A DNA stretch of 35,538 nt from Pseudodesulfovibrio pelocollis (GTDB lineage: Bacteria > Desulfobacterota > Desulfovibrionia > Desulfovibrionales > Desulfovibrionaceae): positions 1 to 35,538 of the forward strand of contig NZ_JASTWE010000039.1 in the NCBI RefSeq assembly GCF_030282845.1, given 5' to 3'. Shown one piece after another: positions 29,547-35,538 of this stretch. The notes below the pieces were generated by a model. That model did not search any database. It was given only the letters and a program-made list of their open reading frames with translations, and was not told where the DNA came from. The first letter of the stretch is position 1; every line of letters starts with the position of its first letter. Both the position numbers and the translations under genes were made by a program.

Positions 29547-31410
29547 GGCCGCCCCCCGTTGCGTTGTACGAGAGCAGCCGCGCGGCCCGGGACTTGGCCT
29601 TCTGGGCCTCGGGCTTGGGGGTCACCTTGCCGTAGAAGATGTAGTCGATGAGGGCCTTGACCACGGGTCCGGCCCCGGAGCTGCCGTGCAGGCCGTGTTC
29701 GATCATGGCCACGATGGCAAAGCGCCTGCCGTCCTTCTCGGCCGTGGCCGCCATCCAGGCGTGGTCGCGGAAGCGGTAGGGGATGTCGTCGTCCTTGAGG
29801 GCCTTGAGGGCATCGGTCAGGCGCACCACCTGGGCCGTGCCGGTCTTGCCGCCCACGATCACGCCAGCGGTGCGCAGCCTGCGGCAGGTGCCCCGGTCGT
29901 CCTCCACGGTGCGCACCAGGGCGCGGTAGAGCAGGTCCAGCTGATCCTGGTTCAGGGGTATCTGTCCCTGGAGCACGGGCTTTTCGTCCTTGAGCAGCAA
30001 GGGCTTGAGCAGCTTGCCGCCGTTGAGGGCCGCAGCAAAGAACCGCGCCACCTGGAGCGGCGTGGTCAGGGTGTAGCCCTGGCCGATGGCCATGTTCAGG
30101 TTGTCGCCGCCCTGCCAGCCCTCGCCGAACCGCTTGCGTTTCCATTCGCGGGTGGGGATGTTGCCCGCCTTCTCGTGGGGCAGGTCGATGCCGGTCAGGG
30201 TGCCAAAGCCGCTGGCAAAGGCGAATTCGCTCATGCGGTCCACGGTGAGCTTTTTGCCCTGTCTGTAAAAGTAGACGTCGCAGGACTCGACCAGGGCGCG
30301 TTCCAGGTTGACGTTGCCGTGGCCGCCCTTGCGCCAGCAGCGGAAGACGTGGCTACCCAGTTGGGTGAATCCCGGGCAGTGGACCACTTCCTTGGGGTCG
30401 ATCATGTTGTAATGCAGCCCGGCCCCGGCCACCACATGCTTGAAGACCGATCCGGGCGGGTAAACCGACTGGATGACGCGGTTTTGCATGGGGTGCTGGG
30501 GGTCGTCGCGCAGTTCGGCCCACTGGGCTGCGCTCAGGCCCGAGGAAAAGGCGTTGGGGTCATAGGAGGGGGAGGTGGCCAGGGCCCAGAGCTGGCCCGT
30601 GTCCGCGTCCATGACCACCACGCCGCCCGCTTCCTCGTCGAGCCAGTCCATGGCCAGCTCCTGAAGCCCCAGGTCGATGGACAGGGAAATCTCGTGCCCG
30701 GCGCGGGGGTGCTTGAGCACGCGCTCCTGGAGCCTGCGTCCGGTGACGTCCACCTCGAACTGGGTGCGTCCCTTGACCCCGCGCATGCGGTCCTCAAGGA
30801 CCAGTTCGATGCCCTGCTTGCCCACATAGTCGCCCAGGGCCAGTTCGGGCCGCCGTTCCATCTCGTCCTCGTTGGCCTCGGCCACATAGCCCAGCACATG
30901 ACCCAGGAGCTTGCCGTGCCGATACTGGCGACGCGGCCGCACCTGGATGGCCAGCCCGGGCCAGCGCAGCCTGTTGGTGTCGATGAGGGCCACCTGATCA
31001 AAGGAGAGGTCAGGGACCAGGATCATGGGCTCGAAGCCCTTGACCCGTTTCTGGTTCTTGACAAAGAGTTCCTTGAGGCCGTCGAAGCTGCCGCCGGTCC
31101 ACTCGGCCACCTGTCTGAGAGTGCCGTCCACGTCCGGGCAGTCCTCGCGCACCAGGCCCAGGGCATAGGCAGGCTCATTGACGGCCAGAAGGTCGCCGTT
31201 GCGGTCGCGGATCAGGCCGCGCGGGGAGAAGATGGACTCCTGGCGCAGCTGGTTTTCCTGCGCCTTGCGGGCGTAGAACTCGCCGCGATGGATCTGGAGA
31301 AACCACAGGCGCACGGCGAACACGCAGAACACCAGGAAGATGAGCGCCTGGAGCAGGAGCAGTCCCGCGCGCGGGGGCTGCTGACTGGTGTTGTCATAGA
31401 TGTTTGACAT
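29536..31410 (-). CDS. mrdA: Penicillin-binding protein 2 (elongation transpeptidase)
   Basis: A class B PBP that cross-links lateral-wall peptidoglycan with RodA. 624 residues: cytoplasmic tail, one TM helix (about 16-37), PBP dimer domain (about 60-235) and transpeptidase domain. Catalytic motifs: S321-V-F-K324 (PPGSVFK), S376-C-D378 (the SxN position, SCD as usual in PBP2) and K522-T-G524. The start overlaps the mreD 3' end by 17 bases, and its stop overlaps rodA by 11, so the three are translationally coupled. It would be the target of mecillinam-type beta-lactams. Confidence 0.96.
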   Translation of the reverse strand: MSNIYDNTSQQPPRAGLLLLQALIFLVFCVFAVRLWFLQIHRGEFYARKAQENQLRQESIFSPRGLIRDRNGDLLAVNEPAYALGLVREDCPDVDGTLRQVAEWTGGSFDGLKELFVKNQKRVKGFEPMILVPDLSFDQVALIDTNRLRWPGLAIQVRPRRQYRHGKLLGHVLGYVAEANEDEMERRPELALGDYVGKQGIELVLEDRMRGVKGRTQFEVDVTGRRLQERVLKHPRAGHEISLSIDLGLQELAMDWLDEEAGGVVVMDADTGQLWALATSPSYDPNAFSSGLSAAQWAELRDDPQHPMQNRVIQSVYPPGSVFKHVVAGAGLHYNMIDPKEVVHCPGFTQLGSHVFRCWRKGGHGNVNLERALVESCDVYFYRQGKKLTVDRMSEFAFASGFGTLTGIDLPHEKAGNIPTREWKRKRFGEGWQGGDNLNMAIGQGYTLTTPLQVARFFAAALNGGKLLKPLLLKDEKPVLQGQIPLNQDQLDLLYRALVRTVEDDRGTCRRLRTAGVIVGGKTGTAQVVRLTDALKALKDDDIPYRFRDHAWMAATAEKDGRRFAIVAMIEHGLHGSSGAGPVVKALIDYIFYGKVTPKPEAQKAKSRAARLLSYNATGGGRAN

Positions 31411-31879
31411 CCTGCCTCAACATCCTCGGATAGCATTTGTCGGCGATGACCCAGACAATCGGAAAGAACGCTGCCTGGAGCGCCCCTTCGAGGAGCAGCC
31501 GGCGGCCGTCCACGGTCAGTTCGGCCAACGAGGCCAGGCTGTGGGTGATGACCGGGTGCAGCGCGCCCAGAGCCAGCCCCAGCAGGGCCATGAAAACCAG
31601 GGAGCGCGCCTCGAACACCGACCGGCCCAGCAGGAAGAGGGCCACAAGCACCCCGTACCACGCCAGTCCGTAGCCAAAGGGCAGGTTGCCCGTGCCCTCG
31701 ATGATCAGCATCCAGGCCAGGCCGAGCCACACGGTGCGCCGTCCGCCGTCCTCTTGCAGGGAGAGGACGATGCCCGGGGCCAGGAGGTCCACGCCGGGCA
31801 CGGTTCTGTGGAGCCAGATGGCGGCCGCGGTGTAGGCGCTCCACCACAGCAGGGCCACGATGTTAGTGCTCGGGAACAC
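31394..31879 (-). CDS. mreD: Rod shape-determining protein MreD
   Basis: A small integral membrane protein of the elongasome. 161 residues with about five TM segments (IVALLWWSAYTAAAIWL, AWMLIIEGTGNLPFGYG, GVLVALFLLG, LVFMALLGLALGAL, AAFFPIVWVI). A GTG start at 31879 is preferred: gggagg lies 9 bases upstream and the length fits the family. A second GTG at 31858 has a poor RBS. It overlaps mreC by 17 bases and mrdA by 17 bases. Confidence 0.85.
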   Translation of the reverse strand: MFPSTNIVALLWWSAYTAAAIWLHRTVPGVDLLAPGIVLSLQEDGGRRTVWLGLAWMLIIEGTGNLPFGYGLAWYGVLVALFLLGRSVFEARSLVFMALLGLALGALHPVITHSLASLAELTVDGRRLLLEGALQAAFFPIVWVIADKCYPRMLRQDVKHL

Positions 31880-32789
31880 CGGCGGCTTCCTCCCGGGCGG
31901 TCGTGCCCGGCGCATGGGCGGGCTTCGGGCCGGGCTCCTTTGTCTGTGCCGCTTCCGGTCCGTCCGGGGCTTCCGGCGCTTGGTGGAGCAGCAGGACCTC
32001 TTCCAGCCCGGCCACGTCAACCAGGGGTTCGGCCTCCACGGTGAGGAAGAGGGAGATGTCCGAGCGGCGCACCCGGACCACCCGGGCCACGGGCAGCCCC
32101 TTGGGAAAGATGCCGGAAAGGCCTGAGGTGAGCAGCAGCTCGCCGGGGTCGATGACCGCGTTGAGGTTCATGAAGTGGACGGTCAGGGGCTCGCCGTAGC
32201 CCTGGCCCGCGAGCATGCCCGGGGTCCTGTTGTGCTCGCCGATGATGGCGATGCGGCTGTTGGCGTCGGTGAGCAGCAGCACGGTGGAGGCGACGGCCCC
32301 GGCGCGCAGCACACGGCCCACCACGCCGTCCAGGCTGACCACCGGCATGTCGGCCGACACCCCGGAGGCCCCGCCCCGGTCCACGGCCAGGGTGGCCAGC
32401 GATCCGGTCGGGCCCATGCGATGGGCCACGACCCGCGCCCCGCTGAACTCCCAGTGGTCCGGCGGGGTGAAGCCGAGCAGCCGTTCAAGCCGCTCGGCCG
32501 AACGCGCCTCGGCCGCGAGGATCATGTTCTTGCGCACCAGCCGTGCGTTTTCCCGGGCCAGATCGTCGTTCTGCTGCTTGAGGCCGACGAGGTGGATGTA
32601 CCGCTCCCAAAAGTCCGTGGCCTTCTCCAAGACCCACTGTCCCGGGCGGATCACAAGGCTCGCGATATCGAGGCCGGTATGACTTGAAAGGGCGTCCAGA
32701 TGCCCGGTGCGCAGGTTCCACGTATACAGACTCAGGTACACGAAGAGCCCCGCCACGATCACGATGGCGATCTTCTTGGGCTTTTTCAC
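31863..32789 (-). CDS. mreC: Rod shape-determining protein MreC
   Basis: A periplasmic scaffold that activates PBP2-RodA. 308 residues: N-terminal TM helix (about 7-25), coiled coil (about 65-105, LKQQNDDLARENARLVRKN), then a tandem beta-barrel domain (about 110-265, with GLSGIFPKGLPVARV). The last ~40 residues are Pro/Ala/Glu-rich and probably disordered. It lies 12 bases after mreB. Confidence 0.95.
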   Translation of the reverse strand: MKKPKKIAIVIVAGLFVYLSLYTWNLRTGHLDALSSHTGLDIASLVIRPGQWVLEKATDFWERYIHLVGLKQQNDDLARENARLVRKNMILAAEARSAERLERLLGFTPPDHWEFSGARVVAHRMGPTGSLATLAVDRGGASGVSADMPVVSLDGVVGRVLRAGAVASTVLLLTDANSRIAIIGEHNRTPGMLAGQGYGEPLTVHFMNLNAVIDPGELLLTSGLSGIFPKGLPVARVVRVRRSDISLFLTVEAEPLVDVAGLEEVLLLHQAPEAPDGPEAAQTKEPGPKPAHAPGTTAREEAAGVPEH

Positions 32790-32801
32790 GCTTCCGGTTA
32801 C

Positions 32802-33866
<1,065 letters not shown>

Positions 33867-34020
33867 TCACAGTGTGGCGTATATGTTTGGAGACACTTTC
33901 CAATGACAGGGAAGTGCGCTAGCGTCTCATTTCAACTACGGATTCGTACCAAATGAAACCAGCCCAGGCAATACGCTTGACCCGGCTTGGTCATTTTTTC
34001 TCAACTTTTTCTAAAAAAGC

Positions 34021-35013
34021 ATGGACAGACTCTACGCCCTTTCTACCCATCTGCGCCAGCGTTATGGTGGAAGAGTTCTGAAAATTCCTCTGGACGCCGG
34101 TTATTCCTGCCCCAACCGCGACGGGACCATCGCCTCGGACGGCTGCGTGTTCTGCAATCCGGCCGGATCAGGCTCGGGCCTGCTGTCCAGAGGGCAAGAC
34201 ATCCCGGCCCAGTGGGCCTTCTGGCGCTCGGTCCATGGCGGCCGGGGCGGTGTGGAGCGGTACACGGCCTATCTGCAATCCTTCTCGAACACCCACGGCC
34301 CGGTGGAGCGGCTGGCCCGGACCCTGGACGCCCTGGCGGGTCTGCCCGGGCTGGTGGCCCTCAGCATCGGCACCCGGCCCGACTGCCTCGACCCTGACAA
34401 GCTCGACCTGCTGGCCGAGCGGCGCGACACCCTGGGACTGGCCGACCTGACCCTGGAGCTGGGGTTGCAGTCGGCCAATGACGCCACCCTGGCCCACATC
34501 GGCCGGGGGCACGACTCGGCCGCCTTTGCCGATGCGGCCCGGGCTGCGGCCCGGCGCGGCCTGACCGTGGTGGCCCACGTCATGGCCGGGCTGCCGACCC
34601 CCGGCGGTCGCGTGGGGCGCGAGGACCGCGATGATCTGGCCGCCACCGTGGATTTTGTCAACGGTCTGCCCGTGCGCGGCATCAAGTTTCACAACGTGTA
34701 TGTGGCCCGGGGCACACGGCTGGCGCGCCTGCATGATCGGGGCGAATACGAGCCGCCGGGCCTGGACGAGTATCTGGACCAGCTCGGCCACGCCCTGGAG
34801 CGCCTTTCGCCCGCCACGGTGGTCCACCGCCTCAACGCCAACCCGGCCCGGGGCGAGCTGCTGGCCCCGGCCTGGGCCGGAAACATGCGCGCCCTGCACA
34901 ACGCGGTGCGCGTCCACCTCGATGCGGCCGACATCCGCCAGGGGAGGCTCTGCGGCGCGGCCGCCGGGCCACCGCCCTGGTTTTCACCGGAATACAAAGG
35001 AGAATTGCCATGA
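34021..35013 (+). CDS. Radical SAM protein, TIGR01212/YhcC family
   Basis: A 330-residue radical-SAM enzyme. The cluster cysteines follow the spacing C30-x11-C42-x2-C45, typical of the YhcC/YtqA group rather than CxxxCxxC. KIPLDAGYSCPNRDG, LSIGTRPDCL, LELGLQSAND and GIKFHNVYVARGT are family segments. From memory, the Bacillus member YtqA acts in wobble-uridine tRNA modification; whether this one does is inference. The ATG at 34021 has no clear Shine-Dalgarno (ctaaaaaagc precedes it). The stop overlaps the ogt start in an ATGA. The C-terminal part is shorter and more Ala/Arg-rich than usual. Confidence 0.88.
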   Translation: MDRLYALSTHLRQRYGGRVLKIPLDAGYSCPNRDGTIASDGCVFCNPAGSGSGLLSRGQDIPAQWAFWRSVHGGRGGVERYTAYLQSFSNTHGPVERLARTLDALAGLPGLVALSIGTRPDCLDPDKLDLLAERRDTLGLADLTLELGLQSANDATLAHIGRGHDSAAFADAARAAARRGLTVVAHVMAGLPTPGGRVGREDRDDLAATVDFVNGLPVRGIKFHNVYVARGTRLARLHDRGEYEPPGLDEYLDQLGHALERLSPATVVHRLNANPARGELLAPAWAGNMRALHNAVRVHLDAADIRQGRLCGAAAGPPPWFSPEYKGELP

Positions 35014-35477
35014 AGGAATGCATCGTCGCAGATCCCTTGGCCCTGTCCCTGACCTGGGAAGGCGGACGCCTGATCCGGCTCAACGTGCATTGGGCCACGG
35101 CCGTGGCCGAGTCGCCCGTGCTCTCGGACGAGGCCCGGCTGCTCAAGCAGGCGCTCTTCCGGTATGTGTCGGGCATTGAGCCGGACTGGCCCGCCCTGCC
35201 CTACGACCTCTCCCGGCTGACCGAGTTTCAGCGGGCCGCCCTCGATGCCCTGGCCCGGGTGCCCCTGGGCACCACGCGCACCTACGGCGAGCTGGCCGCC
35301 GAGGCGGGCAGGCCCGGGGCCGCGCGGGCCATCGGCCGGGCCATGGCCACCAACCCCTTCCCCCTGGTCTACCCCTGCCACCGGGTGGTGGGGGCCTCGG
35401 GCAAACTCACGGGCTTCTCGGGCGAAGGAGGCATCAAGCTCAAGGAGCGCCTGCTCCGCCTCGAAGGCGCGCTTTAG
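35010..35477 (+). CDS. ogt: Methylated-DNA-[protein]-cysteine S-methyltransferase
   Basis: A suicide repair protein moving alkyl groups from O6-alkylguanine to its own cysteine. 155 residues. The active site is PCHRV with acceptor C123; the HTH region (TEFQRAALDALARVPLGTTRTYGELA) and the Asn/Glu-side segment KLTGFSGEGGIKLKERLL are present. The N-terminal domain is small and lacks the Ada metal-binding part. The ATG at 35010 has aaaggag 8 bases upstream, overlapping the radical-SAM stop, so the two are cotranslated. Confidence 0.95.
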   Translation: MKECIVADPLALSLTWEGGRLIRLNVHWATAVAESPVLSDEARLLKQALFRYVSGIEPDWPALPYDLSRLTEFQRAALDALARVPLGTTRTYGELAAEAGRPGAARAIGRAMATNPFPLVYPCHRVVGASGKLTGFSGEGGIKLKERLLRLEGAL

Positions 35478-35516
35478 GGGTGAATCGCCTCCGGCGGCCG
35501 GGGGAAGGGGAGGAAA

Positions 35517-35538
35517 AACCCTTTACAAAGGGTTCTTT
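35517..35538 (+). terminator. Terminator after ogt at the window edge
   Basis: aaccctt-(4)-aagggtt followed by cttt, 40 bases past the ogt stop. The U tract is cut by the window end. Confidence 0.65.

Noticed and set aside
29461-31407. 648-codon plus-strand frame opposite mrdA
   Set aside because: Shadow of PBP2, whose catalytic motifs are all on the minus strand.

Overview
The window looks like a chromosomal segment of a GC-rich sulfate-reducing deltaproteobacterium (Desulfobacterota), most likely a member of the Desulfovibrionaceae such as Desulfovibrio or Pseudodesulfovibrio. This is inferred from gene content: a Tat-exported molybdopterin reductase, a class II B12-dependent ribonucleotide reductase, an ATP synthase operon with separate b and b' subunits but no a or c subunit, bactofilin next to the rod-shape operon, and RNase Y beside zapA and 6S RNA. 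No plasmid, phage, insertion sequence, CRISPR array, tRNA or rRNA was recognised. Most of the window is housekeeping.

Layout, left to right. Positions 1-2491 (-) hold a molybdopterin oxidoreductase cut by the window edge; its residues and their spacing resemble respiratory arsenate reductase ArrA. Next come hisI-hisG (-) with overlapping stop and start. A 465-base gap holds a strong hairpin and a short possible Rhs/YD-repeat relic. A DegT-type aminotransferase (+) with a clear terminator follows, then a ~128-bp imperfect inverted-repeat element abutting a 71-residue orphan gene (-). An OmpR/PhoB-type response regulator (+) and a ~700-base hairpin-rich noncoding stretch come next. Then nrdJ (-), a large membrane-bound PAS histidine kinase with a solute-binding sensor domain (-), and a SRPBCC-merR pair (-) divergent from an aspartate aminotransferase (+).

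From 15.3 kb to 33.8 kb every gene is on the minus strand. tyrS and cheR come first by coordinate. Then, in order of transcription, a glmU - zapB-like - zapA - 6S RNA - rny block links cell-wall precursor synthesis, division-ring assembly, global control of RNA polymerase and mRNA decay. The ATP synthase genes atpF'-atpF-atpH-atpA-atpG-atpD-atpC lie downstream of the elongation operon mreB-mreC-mreD-mrdA-rodA-bactofilin. A radical-SAM gene and an alkylguanine-DNA methyltransferase gene (+) close the window.

The items most worth a second look are the ArrA-like active site, the 6S RNA gene between zapA and rny, a 58-residue coiled-coil ZapB-like gene, the inverted-repeat element at 5.74-5.86 kb, the structured noncoding region at 7.0-7.7 kb, and a candidate MerR operator upstream of the SRPBCC-merR pair. 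I did not find a convincing wholly new multi-gene system.
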